From assembly GCA_947498785.1 (NCBI GenBank), contig CANMLS010000033.1, forward strand, positions 1-64,000: a stretch of 64,000 nt of DNA, given 5' to 3'. How positions within the stretch are numbered: the stretch's first letter is position 1; the number at the start of each line of letters is the position of its first letter. The stretch is from an uncultured Aquimarina sp. GTDB lineage: Bacteria > Bacteroidota > Bacteroidia > Flavobacteriales > Flavobacteriaceae. The position numbers and the translations under genes are program-made. Positions 24,501 to 32,477 of the stretch are shown in pieces. The notes below the pieces were generated by a model. It was not told the DNA's origin. It made no database searches and saw only the letters and a list, made by a program, of their open reading frames with translations.

Positions 24501-25908
24501 TTTTTGCAAATTCGATGAGTACTTGATTTACTCTGTTCTCATCTTCCTGATTATGACGCATAATCTCAATATACAAGTCGTCACCAAATTCTTGATGCCA
24601 CCACAAAAGCGCTTCTTCAGCTTGTTTTTCACCAATATTTAAAACTTTACTTGGTACTTCTCCATATAAGTTTCCAGTGAGAACAATAATATCCTCTTTA
24701 TACTGTTGTATAACCTTTTTGTCAATTCTGGGGATATAATAAAACCCATTTACAAAAGCAGTAGAGGACATCTTGGCTAGATTGTGATATCCATTTTTAT
24801 TTTTGGCTAACAATACGATTTGATATCCATTATCTTTTCTGGATTTGTCGGTGTGATTTTCGCAAACAAAAAACTCACATCCCACAATAGGCTTTATTTC
24901 TATTCCTTCGGGTTGCTGTCCATTTTCTATAGCTTCTGCATTTGCAGCTTTTACACTTTTATTGTGATTAGCAACGCCTTGAACAAAATGGAATGCTCCC
25001 ATCATGTTTGCATGATCGGTCATAGCAACGGCATTCATCTTGTGTTTTGCCGTAATTTTAATTAGATCAGGAATACTGGTTGTTGATTGAAGTACTGAGA
25101 ATTGAGTATGATTATGAAGGTGTGCAAAATTAGCTTCTTCTAGAGCTGCAATGTTATTATTTATCTCTTCCTGAGATAGATAGGATGATCCTTGTTTGGT
25201 AAGAGCTTCCTGTATTTTTTGCGAAGCCTTTTTGAGATTAATATGCTTTAAACCGATAAGTTGGATCGGTTCTGGGTGCGCTTCATTAAAATTTTGAAAG
25301 TAATCTGATTCTACATCAAGTTCTTCTAGTGTAAAAACTTGTTTACGAATTAGCTCAAGAAAACATCGCGTAGTAGCTTCTACATCGGCAGTAGCATTAT
25401 GGGCTTCTCCAAAAGCAACACCAAAAAGATGTTGATGTAACTCAGTAAGTGTTGGAAGCTTAAATTTACCACCACGACCACCTGGGATTTGGCAAAGCAA
25501 AGCAGTGGTTTCTGTACAAGTATCAAGAACCGGAAGATTTTGTAAATCGTTTTCTACCCCTAAGCGATAGAATTCGGCCCCCATTATATTAACATCAAAA
25601 CCAACATTTTGCCCTACAACAAACTTAGTCTTTGATAGTGCTACATTAAATTTTTCAAGAACTTCTTCTAGTGTAATACCATCTTGTTCTGCTAATTCTG
25701 TAGAGATACCATGAATTTTTTCGGCATCATATGGAATGTTAAACCCATCAGGTTTTACTAGATAATCTTGATGTTCGATACAATTTCCCATAGCATCATG
25801 TAATTGCCATGCAATTTGGATACATCTTGGCCAATTATCTGTGTCGCTAATAGGGGCATCCCATCGTTTTGGTAACCCGGTGGTTTCAGTATCAAAAATT
25901 AAGTACAT
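21523..25908 (-). CDS. dnaE: DNA polymerase III subunit alpha with N-terminal proofreading exonuclease
   Basis: A 1461-residue replicative polymerase. Residues 1-190 are a DnaQ-like 3'-5' exonuclease with Exo I (FDTETTG) and Exo III (HNATADVEATT) residues intact. A PHP domain follows (HLHNHTQFSVL, then AMTDHANMMGA). The polymerase core has the catalytic aspartates in PDIDIDFDD and the GPGRGSAAGS motif, and the C-terminal region carries the HhH and OB-fold segments. E. coli DnaE is about 1160 residues with a separate epsilon subunit, so polymerase and proofreading are fused here, as seen in Bacteroidota. It is a single gene with a TATTTTTG promoter box upstream. Confidence 0.97.
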   Translation of the reverse strand: MYLIFDTETTGLPKRWDAPISDTDNWPRCIQIAWQLHDAMGNCIEHQDYLVKPDGFNIPYDAEKIHGISTELAEQDGITLEEVLEKFNVALSKTKFVVGQNVGFDVNIMGAEFYRLGVENDLQNLPVLDTCTETTALLCQIPGGRGGKFKLPTLTELHQHLFGVAFGEAHNATADVEATTRCFLELIRKQVFTLEELDVESDYFQNFNEAHPEPIQLIGLKHINLKKASQKIQEALTKQGSSYLSQEEINNNIAALEEANFAHLHNHTQFSVLQSTTSIPDLIKITAKHKMNAVAMTDHANMMGAFHFVQGVANHNKSVKAANAEAIENGQQPEGIEIKPIVGCEFFVCENHTDKSRKDNGYQIVLLAKNKNGYHNLAKMSSTAFVNGFYYIPRIDKKVIQQYKEDIIVLTGNLYGEVPSKVLNIGEKQAEEALLWWHQEFGDDLYIEIMRHNQEDENRVNQVLIEFAKKHNIKTVASNNTYYCEKEDANAHDILLCVKDGEKQATPIGRGRGYRYGLPNQEYYFKTQEEMKALFKDLPEAIINIQEIIDKVEPFELARDVLLPAFDIPAEFQFEEDQIDGGKRGENKYLRHITYEGAKKRYDEITPEIDERLDFELKVIEKTGYPGYFLIVEDFIRAARGMDVSVGPGRGSAAGSAVAYCLWITNLDPVKYDLLFERFLNPDRVSMPDIDIDFDDEGRGRVMDYVIEKYGANQVAQIITYGTMAAKSSIRDTARVLDLPLGDADRIAKLIPNMSKLGKIFGVDEAVLKKKFRSDELEKVNELLNIAEGSDLEAETLNQARVLEGSVRNTGIHACGVIITPDDITKFVPVALAKDSDMYCTQFDNSVVENAGLLKMDFLGLKTLTLIKDTVKIVKAKHGVELDPENFPLDDEETYALFQRGETVGVFQYESPGMQKYMKELKPTVFADLIAMNALYRPGPLEYIPSFINRKHGTEEIIYDLEACEEYLKETYGITVYQEQVMLLSQKLADFTKGEADVLRKAMGKKQKAVLDKMKPKFISQASAKGHAEDRLEKIWKDWEAFAAYAFNKSHSTCYAWIAYQTAYLKAHYPAEYMAAVLSNNMNDIKQVTFFMEECKRMKLDVLGPDVNESYRKFSVNKDGAVRFGMGAIKGVGTGAVATIVENRKEEGPYKSIFDLAKRIDLRAANKKAFESLALAGGFDSFTDTHRGQYFHEEGDGVTFLEKAMRYGSKYQESENSSQVSLFGEASDVQIPEPIVPPCEEWGTMEKLAREKEVVGIYLSGHPLDDFKYEMKYFCNGTLLHFADLESNVNKEISFGGVITNVEHRTSKNGKGWATFSIEDYNTAHEFRIFGEDYLKHRPFLVKSTFVYAKAFIKEGWVNRDTGKKGDPRIQFNSFQLLHDVMETYARKLTIQLDINDLSDDRIDGLKNLLTDHSGNHTLNFVIFEMAEKLKLHMPSRKQKVNISPELLAALENDAVYYKLN

Positions 25909-25951
25909 AAAAAGAAGTATTTCTAGAAAATCATCCCTTACAAAGGAGATT

Positions 25952-25959
25952 CAAAAATA
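25952..25959 (-). promoter_or_regulatory. -7 promoter box of dnaE
   Basis: The minus strand reads TATTTTTG, matching TAnnTTTG, 44 bp upstream of the dnaE start. A TTTTG at about 25983-25987 could be the -33 element. Confidence 0.5.
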
Positions 25960-26049
25960 ACCAAAATCAAGAATTCATTTTTCAAAAGTTATCCTTAATT
26001 ATTAACTAGTTCTTTTTTAGTTAATTATGGAGATGAAATACAATCAATA

Positions 26050-26085
26050 AAAAAGCTTAGGAGAATCAATTCTCCTAAGCTTTAG
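26050..26085 (-). terminator. Terminator of the lipoprotein gene at 26115-27458
   Basis: The perfect 13-bp stem AAGCTTAGGAGAA/TTCTCCTAAGCTT has a 4-nt loop and A/T flanks. It lies 30 bp downstream of the gene's stop. Confidence 0.85.
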
Positions 26086-26114
26086 ATACATATTTATGCT
26101 CTTTTAATGCTTAA

Positions 26115-27458
26115 TTAATGATTACGAGGAGACCCAATTTGAGTACCAATTATACTTGCTCCTGGTTGTGTGATTACAGGACAATTAATAATTGCTCCTG
26201 TTGCTGTTAATAAATCAGATAATGAATTAGCTAAAGGACTTGGGTTTGCATTTCCTCTAAAAGGGATTAAAGTACCCTCTGCTAAAAGTTGATTGATTTG
26301 ATCAAAACTTCTTAGGATTGGACGCTCTGATTCTGGAACTGTAAACTCAGTGATATGAGCATCCCACATAGGAGCATATCTTTTGTCACTAGGATCAATT
26401 GGAAATGTATTTGTAGGATCCTGTATTTGTCGATCGCTTAAAGAAGCTGAATTTAAACCTTGTACTCCAAAACCATCAGTGTCTGTAGTTCTACCATTAG
26501 CTGTAGGGCTAAAGGGTAGCATAGAACCTCCTGGGAATAATCCAAATGTTGGTAAGTTAGCCAATCTTGGTGCAAAAACGCCTAATTCGATAGTGGCAGG
26601 TCCTGGGTCAGAAGTATCTGTTACAATATGGAAATAGTAAGGGCTACCATTGTGCCATCCGTCCAAAAGTTGCATTACAACAGATGCTTGGTCTATCGCA
26701 AGGTTTGGATTGTTTAGATCATCTTCTTGAGCAGGGCCATTACCATCTGGATGAGGAATTCTATCGTGAATACCAGTGCTATTAGCTACTAATTGAGCAT
26801 TAATTACAACGCCACTGGGTAAAACCACATACGAAGACCATTCTGCGCTTGCAATAGCTCCAGGGTTAACTTCTGCAGGTGGAAAACCAAATAATAATCC
26901 ATCTGCTGATGTTCCACTCGTTACTAAAGACCTTTTAGGTGAAAAATCTACAGATCCTTCAAAAACAAGTCTTCCTTTACGAGTGAAATAAGCGTTTTGT
27001 TCACCTCCTGATCCAATTGATGCTGCCATTCTAGGTGAGAAAATAACACCTAATTTTTTAGCCATTTTTTTGTCAGATGCTTCGGTTATAACATAATAAC
27101 CTTTTCTGTGGCTTCCATCAGACAGAGTTTCCCAACCTTGAAACATAGGGAATCTTGCTGTAGGTCCAGCAGGAACTATTGATCGATCTATTCGATAGTC
27201 AATACCTAATACACTAGGCAGAAAGACGTTTTGTTCTGAAGTAAAAGTAAGTGCTGGACGGAATACGTTATATGGAATTCCTCCATCTCGTCGAATACTA
27301 TTTAGTAATAGTTTAGCTTCTTTTAAGGCTTTAAAAGATTTAAAAGATTTTGAACCTGCTACTGATTGATCTTCAGTTATTACATTATCGTCATTATTAC
27401 AGGCTGAAAATAGTATAGTAGCAAATAGACTTAAGAATATTATTCTAAAATTTTTCAT
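26115..27458 (-). CDS. Exported lipoprotein of unknown function
   Basis: A 447-residue protein with a lipoprotein signal (lipobox LFSAC, then NNDDN). After a Ser/Lys-rich linker (SKSFKSFKALKEAK) comes a long domain with no family I can name. It is rich in Gly, Pro and Asn (for example DPGPATIELGVFAPRL, FPGGSMLPFSPTANG, PMWDAHITEF), which suggests a beta-rich secreted fold. There are no enzyme motifs and no sorting domain. It is an isolated gene with its own strong terminator. Confidence 0.75.
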   Translation of the reverse strand: MKNFRIIFLSLFATILFSACNNDDNVITEDQSVAGSKSFKSFKALKEAKLLLNSIRRDGGIPYNVFRPALTFTSEQNVFLPSVLGIDYRIDRSIVPAGPTARFPMFQGWETLSDGSHRKGYYVITEASDKKMAKKLGVIFSPRMAASIGSGGEQNAYFTRKGRLVFEGSVDFSPKRSLVTSGTSADGLLFGFPPAEVNPGAIASAEWSSYVVLPSGVVINAQLVANSTGIHDRIPHPDGNGPAQEDDLNNPNLAIDQASVVMQLLDGWHNGSPYYFHIVTDTSDPGPATIELGVFAPRLANLPTFGLFPGGSMLPFSPTANGRTTDTDGFGVQGLNSASLSDRQIQDPTNTFPIDPSDKRYAPMWDAHITEFTVPESERPILRSFDQINQLLAEGTLIPFRGNANPSPLANSLSDLLTATGAIINCPVITQPGASIIGTQIGSPRNH

Positions 27459-27875
27459 ATCATGTTTTTTTAATTTTTTGTGTCTTTAAAAAAACAATTG
27501 GCCAATCGTTTTAAGAGTATCAAAATATTCTTTATGTTTTGATGTTAATTGAGACGACAGCAATATTTCATACTTACAGAGAAAAAAAATAAAAAATATT
27601 AGAATTTATAAACGTTATGTGTTCAATTCGATAAAAAAACATTGGTTTTATTGGTCTTTTGAAAGAATATGATTTAAGCACAAAACATAATATAAAAGAT
27701 GATTTTTGCAATTAATTAACATAATTTTTGTGCTTTATAAATGGAATAGAAAAACGTAAATGTTAGATAGCTAACATATTAGAGCATGTTTTTGAGGAAT
27801 CTAATTTGTGATCCGAGCACAAAATTATTTTAGAACATATAAAAAACGATATTTGAAGTTTTGGTTCTTTAAAAT
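27459..27875. other. Upstream region of the 26115-27458 lipoprotein gene
   Basis: No gene is seen. A 10-bp inverted repeat AAGCACAAAA (27676-27685) and TTTTGTGCTT (27726-27735) brackets 40 bp, and a partial third copy (GAGCACAAAATT) lies at about 27815. These could be binding sites for a regulator, though they lie more than 200 bp from the start codon. Confidence 0.35.
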
Positions 27876-27908
27876 TAAAAAGCGCTCAATTATAATTGAG
27901 CGCTTTTC
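27876..27908 (-). terminator. Terminator of the DUF6252-like lipoprotein gene
   Basis: The perfect 12-bp stem AGCGCTCAATTA/TAATTGAGCGCT (27881-27904) is flanked by an A run and TTTT. It lies 37 bp downstream of the stop at 27945. Confidence 0.85.
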
Positions 27909-27944
27909 GTCAAAGTTGAGTAATGCTTAGGGGTAATTATATGT

Positions 27945-28787
27945 TTAATACCCAAAATCAAAGATACCTTCTGATACTTGAACACCACTTCTAGTATTGA
28001 ATTCAAAGCTTCCGCTAATACATTTTGACTCAATATTATGTTCTGTAATTATAAGTTTTCCAGATGAAGCAGATGATTTGTCTTTATCCAAAGCATATGA
28101 GGCACTATAATTTCCTGATCCAGATAAAGGATATTCTCCTGGTGCGACATCAGCTAAGAATACTACAGTAATTTCTTCAGTTTCATTGCTTGCGGTAATT
28201 AATATAGAAGCGTCATCTACGCCAAATAGTTTTGCGGTATGATTATCGGTGATCATTTCAGAATTATTAACCATGGCAGTTAACGATGCATTAAGCAAAC
28301 AAGGATTAATTTCTTGAATAACTTCATCTTCTTCAACTACTCCATTTTCTAGGGGAAGTCTATAAAACCATCCATCACTAAAATTCAGAATATTGCCTTT
28401 ATCGTCTTTAAGGTTTTTAAAGTTAAAATTACCAGAAACCTCATTGTTGTAAATTTCTGTAATCGTTACTTGTCCCGTAGTCTCTCCGTTTTTTGAAAGA
28501 AATTTTGTTTGACTTTTTTGAAAACTTGCTTTGCTTACCGTTTGTTGCGAAGTTTTATATGTTCCTACTTTAGTTGATGTAGTCGTAAAACTTATAGATT
28601 GATCTCCAGCACTTCCTGATATTACCAAAGTTCCATCATCATAGATAATAGCCTTTTTAAAGGAAGTTCTAAATAATTCTCCATCAATTTTTGCCTGAAG
28701 AGCAGGATCATTGATTTCGATATCAGTTGTGCAAGAAGTAAAAGTTAAGCAGACTACTGCTATTAATAGAGTAATTCTTTTAATCAT
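27945..28787 (-). CDS. DUF6252-like lipoprotein, internally duplicated
   Basis: A 280-residue lipoprotein (lipobox TFTSC, then TTDIE). It has two similar halves, each starting with an ALQAKIDGELF- or NASLTAMVNNSEM-type segment and ending with an element of the type ITE..N..V(S)GNFNF or ITEHNIESKCISGSFEF. This arrangement matches DUF6252-like flavobacterial lipoproteins. They are cell-envelope proteins of unknown function. A single-gene unit with a terminator. Confidence 0.65.
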   Translation of the reverse strand: MIKRITLLIAVVCLTFTSCTTDIEINDPALQAKIDGELFRTSFKKAIIYDDGTLVISGSAGDQSISFTTTSTKVGTYKTSQQTVSKASFQKSQTKFLSKNGETTGQVTITEIYNNEVSGNFNFKNLKDDKGNILNFSDGWFYRLPLENGVVEEDEVIQEINPCLLNASLTAMVNNSEMITDNHTAKLFGVDDASILITASNETEEITVVFLADVAPGEYPLSGSGNYSASYALDKDKSSASSGKLIITEHNIESKCISGSFEFNTRSGVQVSEGIFDFGY

Positions 28788-29071
28788 AGTACGGGGCTTT
28801 GGTATGATTTTTACGGACTAACCGTAATTACATCGTTATAAGTACAAACATATAATGAAAATCTTAAGAAAACAATTTTTTGATCGAAAAAATGCATATT
28901 TAATCGATGAAATACACAAAATTGCTTTTTATTAGAATAAAAAGTAGGTTAAATAGTCGTTTTTTCTTGAAATATAGCTTTTGAAAGGTTCTTTTTTAAA
29001 GGTGAGAATATAAATATTTATAATTCAACGAATAAACTTCACTTCAATGATTCTTTTTGGTTAAAAAGGGT
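28788..29071. other. Divergent intergenic region before rpsP
   Basis: It separates the minus-strand lipoprotein gene from the plus-strand rpsP operon and must hold both promoters. Apart from the rpsP -7 box at 29072-29079, no gene or RNA structure is recognised. Confidence 0.4.
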
Positions 29072-29079
29072 TATATTTG
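29072..29079 (+). promoter_or_regulatory. -7 promoter box of the rpsP operon
   Basis: TATATTTG matches TAnnTTTG, about 45 bp before the rpsP start. A TTTTTGG stretch at 29054-29060 could be the upstream element but is closer than ideal. Confidence 0.55.
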
Positions 29080-29124
29080 CGCCCTTAATTATAAATAGGG
29101 TCGAGTACCCAAAAATTAATTTTT

Positions 29125-29637
29125 ATGCCTGTTAAAATTAGATTACAAAGACATGGTAAAAAAGGGAAACCTTTTTACTGGATCGTAGCTGCTGATGCTA
29201 GATCAAAAAGAGATGGTAGATTTCTTGAAAAATTAGGGACTTATAATCCTAATGTAAATCCAGCAAATGTTGACTTAGATGTTGATGGAGCTGTAAAATG
29301 GTTACAGAATGGTGCACAACCTACTGATACTGCAAGAGCTATCTTATCTTATAAAGGGGCTTTACTTAAAAATCACCTTGCAGGTGGAGTAAAGAAAGGC
29401 GCTTTAACAGAGGAACAAGCCGCAGAAAAATTTCAAGCTTGGTTATCAGAAAAAGAAGGAGCCGTTAATTCTAAGAAAGAAGAATTAGCTAAAGCTGATG
29501 CATCTGCAAAAGCGAAAGCTCTTGAAGCTGAAAAAGAAGTTAATGCAAAGCGTGAAGCTGCTGCTAAGGCTGAAGAAGCAGAAGCAGAAGCAACTACCGA
29601 AGAAGTAACCAAAGAAGCTAGCAACGAGGAAGAATAG
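29125..29637 (+). CDS. rpsP: 30S ribosomal protein S16
   Basis: A 170-residue S16. Residues 1-80 are the conserved core (MPVKIRLQRHGKKGKPFYWIV, RDGRFLEKLGTYNP, PTDTARAILSYKGAL). The remainder is a charged Ala/Glu/Lys-rich tail (about 110-170), typical of Bacteroidota S16 and absent from the roughly 82-residue E. coli protein. It binds 16S rRNA and aids 30S assembly. rimM begins 15 bp after the stop, so the two are co-transcribed, as in many bacteria. Confidence 0.97.
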   Translation: MPVKIRLQRHGKKGKPFYWIVAADARSKRDGRFLEKLGTYNPNVNPANVDLDVDGAVKWLQNGAQPTDTARAILSYKGALLKNHLAGGVKKGALTEEQAAEKFQAWLSEKEGAVNSKKEELAKADASAKAKALEAEKEVNAKREAAAKAEEAEAEATTEEVTKEASNEEE

Positions 29638-29652
29638 TTGCAATTATTGACG

Positions 29653-30177
29653 ATGAAGAAAGAAGAATGCTTCTATCTAGGAAAAATCGTAAGTAAATTT
29701 AGTTTTAGGGGAGAGGTATTGGTAAAACTTGATACTGATGAACCCGAAAGTTATTCAAGAATGGAATCAGTATTTGTTAATTATAACAATAGTCTGGTTC
29801 CATTTTTTATTGAAAGATGTGCTTTGCACAAAAGCGATTTACTACGTATAAAATTTGAAGATGTTGATACAGAAGAGGATGCAGATGACCTTATGAAGGC
29901 TGAGTTGTATCTTCCACTTGCATTATTACCTAAACTTGAGGGTAATCAGTTTTATTATCATGAGATCATAGGTTTTAAAATTGTTGATATTTCTTTTGGA
30001 GAAGTAGGAACAATTAAGGCTATAAATGATACAACAGCTCAAGCTTTATTTGAAATTGATCGCAATGGTACTGAGATTCTTATTCCTATGAACGATGAGT
30101 TTATTGATAAGATGGATAGAGAGTCCAAGGTAATCCATGTCAAGACTCCTGAAGGACTGATAGACCTTTATTTATAA
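29653..30177 (+). CDS. rimM: Ribosome maturation factor RimM
   Basis: A 174-residue protein counted from the ATG at 29653. A TTG at 29638 directly after the rpsP stop would add five residues, but the ATG is more likely. The N-terminal RimM beta-barrel has YLGKIVSKFSFRGEVLVKL, and the C-terminal PRC-barrel-like half has FYYHEIIGFKIVD and LIPMNDEFI. RimM associates with S19 and helps 16S rRNA processing and 30S head assembly. It is second in the rpsP operon. Confidence 0.95.
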   Translation: MKKEECFYLGKIVSKFSFRGEVLVKLDTDEPESYSRMESVFVNYNNSLVPFFIERCALHKSDLLRIKFEDVDTEEDADDLMKAELYLPLALLPKLEGNQFYYHEIIGFKIVDISFGEVGTIKAINDTTAQALFEIDRNGTEILIPMNDEFIDKMDRESKVIHVKTPEGLIDLYL

Positions 30178-30232
30178 TACTTATCCTTTTACTATACTGT
30201 ACAGAGTTAATATTTTCAATATCTTAATTAGG

Positions 30233-30946
30233 ATGTCAAAACCTTTCAAATTTAAAGAATTTACTCTCCATCAAGACCGTTGTGCTATGAAAGTAGGAAC
30301 AGATGGGGTATTATTGGGCGCCTGGGTACCGGTTGATAATTCAATTGATTCTATCTTGGACATCGGTACAGGGACAGGAGTAATTGCTTTGATGTTAGCT
30401 CAACGTTCTAATGCTACGATTATCGATGCTCTCGAAATTGATGCAGATGCTTATGAGCAGTCAGTAGAGAATTTTGAAGCCTCACTATGGGGAGATAGAT
30501 TGTTTTGTTATCACGCATCTTTTCAGGAATTTATGACAGAAATTGATGATCAATACGATCTGTTAATTAGTAACCCTCCATTTTATACTGATGATCATAA
30601 AACTTTAGATAAAAAAAGAGATATGGCTAGATTTGAAGATGCTCTTCCATTTGAACATTTATTAGTGGGAGCATCAAAATTGCTATCAGATCAAGGAAAG
30701 TTTTCTGTAATTGTACCATATAGGGAAGAAGAACGTATCATTGATCTTGCCTCTCAAGTGACATTGTTCCCTCAAAAGATCACAAGGGTAAAAGGAACCG
30801 ATACTTCAGAAATTAAAAGAAGTCTATTGCTATTTAATCGCGAACATGAGAAACCAGAAATAGATGAATTGATTATTGAAAATGCCCGTCATGAATATAC
30901 TAAAGGCTATATCGATCTAACAAAAGACTTTTATTTAAAAATGTAA
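30233..30946 (+). CDS. trmN6: tRNA1(Val) adenine-37 N6-methyltransferase (TrmN6/YfiC type)
   Basis: A 237-residue SAM-dependent methyltransferase. It starts FKFKEFTLHQDRCAMKVGTDGVLLGAW, shortened here to the diagnostic parts FTLHQ and KVGTDGVLLGAW. The SAM loop is DIGTGTGVIALMLAQ and the catalytic motif is LISNPPFY (NPPF). It methylates N6 of A37 in tRNA1(Val). It lies 55 bp after rimM on the same strand, probably in the same transcript, and is followed by a hairpin terminator. Confidence 0.9.
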   Translation: MSKPFKFKEFTLHQDRCAMKVGTDGVLLGAWVPVDNSIDSILDIGTGTGVIALMLAQRSNATIIDALEIDADAYEQSVENFEASLWGDRLFCYHASFQEFMTEIDDQYDLLISNPPFYTDDHKTLDKKRDMARFEDALPFEHLLVGASKLLSDQGKFSVIVPYREEERIIDLASQVTLFPQKITRVKGTDTSEIKRSLLLFNREHEKPEIDELIIENARHEYTKGYIDLTKDFYLKM

Positions 30947-30950
30947 TATA

Positions 30951-30982
30951 AAAAAGGAGAACCTGTTAAAGCTCTCCTTTTC
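30951..30982. terminator. Bidirectional terminator after trmN6
   Basis: The stem AAAAGGAGA/TCTCCTTTT has a 12-nt loop, 5 bp after the trmN6 stop. It also faces the minus-strand gene at 31140. Confidence 0.75.
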
Positions 30983-31139
30983 AAAAATTCAATCACTCTA
31001 TGAACTTTAATTTATTGTACAACAAATTAAAGCTTTACTTGTTGAATTCATATTGATTTTTTCATCTAAGCAAAAAATCTCAATTTTTAGGTCAAATGAA
31101 AAAAAGTTAAGATGAGTTTGTGGTAAAAATTATATGATT

Positions 31140-31451
31140 TTATTTTGTAATCCAATTACCTTCTGCATTACAGAAAACTTCCATCTCTTTTTCCCCATGC
31201 TTCAATATTAATTTAAATTCTGATGCATCTTCTTTGGCAGAGGCTTTTTCGATTGTTGCTCCCGCATAATCTTTGGCAACTGCATCTATAATTGGTTGAG
31301 GTAAGTTTTCTATAGCCAAATCGATATATTTATCCTGAACAGGAACATTTATTTCAGTATCATTAGAAGCTACTTCTTCTTGAGCGTTTACATTTTGAGT
31401 ACCTATTAATAATCCTAACGCTAATGCTGGTAATACAAATAATTTTTTCAT
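31140..31451 (-). CDS. Small secreted PepSY-like protein, copy 1
   Basis: A 103-residue periplasmic or secreted protein with a Sec signal (LPALALGLLIGTQNVNAQ). The mature part resembles the PepSY-like fold (LPQPIIDAVAKDYAGATIEKA, then FKLILKHGEKEMEVFCNAEGNW). The function is unknown; PepSY-like proteins of Bacteroidota are small envelope proteins with no assigned enzyme activity. It is a tandem paralogue of 31789-32094, and promoter-side and 3' sequences are also duplicated. It ends with a single Cys absent from the other copy. Confidence 0.75.
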   Translation of the reverse strand: MKKLFVLPALALGLLIGTQNVNAQEEVASNDTEINVPVQDKYIDLAIENLPQPIIDAVAKDYAGATIEKASAKEDASEFKLILKHGEKEMEVFCNAEGNWITK

Positions 31452-31683
31452 TTTATTAAGTTTTAATTCTTTATTGTTATACTTATTTTATATAGAAGAA
31501 TTATGCCAGAGCAGTTATAATGTTCAAAAACAAGACATAAATAACTGTTTATTAGGTATTTGTGTTTTTGGTAAGTGATTTAAATCTCTTTTTTAATTAC
31601 AGTTTTGTGTAGAAAAAACAGGTGACCTGCGGAATTTGTACACGGAATTAAATGAGTACAGAATGATGAAATATTCAAAATAA
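31452..31683. other. Upstream region of PepSY-like copy 1
   Basis: No gene is seen. It holds the ATATAGAAGAATTATGCCA block just upstream of the gene and a conserved element at about 31600-31646 (GTGTAGAA ... CTGCGGAATTTGTACACG). Both recur upstream of copy 2 at equivalent positions. Confidence 0.5.
31604..31646 (-). promoter_or_regulatory. Conserved upstream element of PepSY-like copy 1
   Basis: GTGTAGAA then CTGCGGAATTTGTACACG, about 155-195 bp upstream of the start. The same element, with GTGTA/TACAC ends in inverted orientation, occurs at 32249-32289 upstream of copy 2 while the surrounding DNA has diverged. This suggests a protein-binding site or distal promoter. Confidence 0.45.
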
Positions 31684-31712
31684 AAAAGAAGAGTCAGTTA
31701 AGACTCTTCTTC
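31684..31712 (-). terminator. Terminator of PepSY-like copy 2
   Basis: The stem AGAAGAGTC/GACTCTTCT has a 6-nt loop and a T-rich flank on the minus strand, 77 bp after the stop of the gene at 31789. Confidence 0.75.
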
Positions 31713-31788
31713 CCTAATAAAATTCAATCACTCTGCAAAGTTCGATTTATTGCACTATAAATCAAACCTCTTAGTTTGTTATCAAAGA

Positions 31789-32094
31789 TTACCCTTTGAT
31801 ATTTCCTTCTGCATCAAGAAGAACTTCTAAAGTTTTTTCTCCTTGTTTTACAGTTACTTTAAATTCAGAAGCATCTTCTTTAGCTTCTGCTTTTTCAATT
31901 GTAGCATCAGGCATTTTACTAACTATAGCATCTAAAACTGGTTGGGGCAAATTTTCGGGAGCTATTTCAATATACTTATCTTGAACAGGTGTAGCCACTT
32001 CGATATCATTTGAAGCTACTTCTTGAGCAGTTATATTTTGTGTTCCTACTAATAATCCTAAAGCTACTACTGGTAATACAAATAATTTTTTCAT
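31789..32094 (-). CDS. Small secreted PepSY-like protein, copy 2
   Basis: A 101-residue paralogue of the gene at 31140. It has a Sec signal (LPVVALGLLVGTQNITAQ) and a PepSY-like mature domain (LPQPVLDAIVSKMPDATIEKA, then FKVTVKQGEKTLEVLLDAEGN). The two copies share most residues in the signal and in the EDASEF segment. The whole cassette was duplicated, since 3' sequences (AATTCAATCACTCT) and upstream elements also match. Both genes are on the same strand, each with its own hairpin downstream. Confidence 0.75.
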   Translation of the reverse strand: MKKLFVLPVVALGLLVGTQNITAQEVASNDIEVATPVQDKYIEIAPENLPQPVLDAIVSKMPDATIEKAEAKEDASEFKVTVKQGEKTLEVLLDAEGNIKG

Positions 32095-32425
32095 TTTGTT
32101 TAAGTTTTAACGTTCTATATACTATACCTATATAGAAGAATTATGCCATTCAGAATTTTCTAACTCAAAATTAAGTGTAATGCGTTGTTTTTTAGTAATT
32201 TAAATTCGATTTGTAATCTATCTGGATTTTGATAAACTATGTCCTATTTGTGTAGAAGATAGTGTTGATCTGCGGAATTTATACACGAGTTTGAGATAAT
32301 ATATGATTTTGTTCTCACTTTTAATTTTTGAAATATGTAGGCGTATTTGTGTCAAATTTTTTAAAATTCCGCAAAATAGACTGCTCTTTTTTTAGTATTT
32401 GTGTTTTTTTCAAACTTATATGTGG
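32095..32425. other. Intergenic region between PepSY-like copy 2 and the acyl-CoA dehydrogenase
   Basis: It holds the second conserved element (32249-32289: GTGTAGAA ... CTGCGGAATTTATACACG) and the ATATAGAAGAATTATGCCA block next to the gene start. Another TCCGCAAAATAG near 32368 partly resembles the element. No gene is recognised. Confidence 0.45.
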
Positions 32426-32433
32426 TAATTTTG
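32426..32433 (+). promoter_or_regulatory. -7 promoter box of the acyl-CoA dehydrogenase
   Basis: TAATTTTG matches TAnnTTTG, 45 bp upstream of the start. TTTG at 32398-32401 could be the -33 element, at a slightly long 24-bp spacing. Confidence 0.45.
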
Positions 32434-32477
32434 AAACTAGTGTAGAGTAAATCATAGAACTTATAATATAGAAACTA

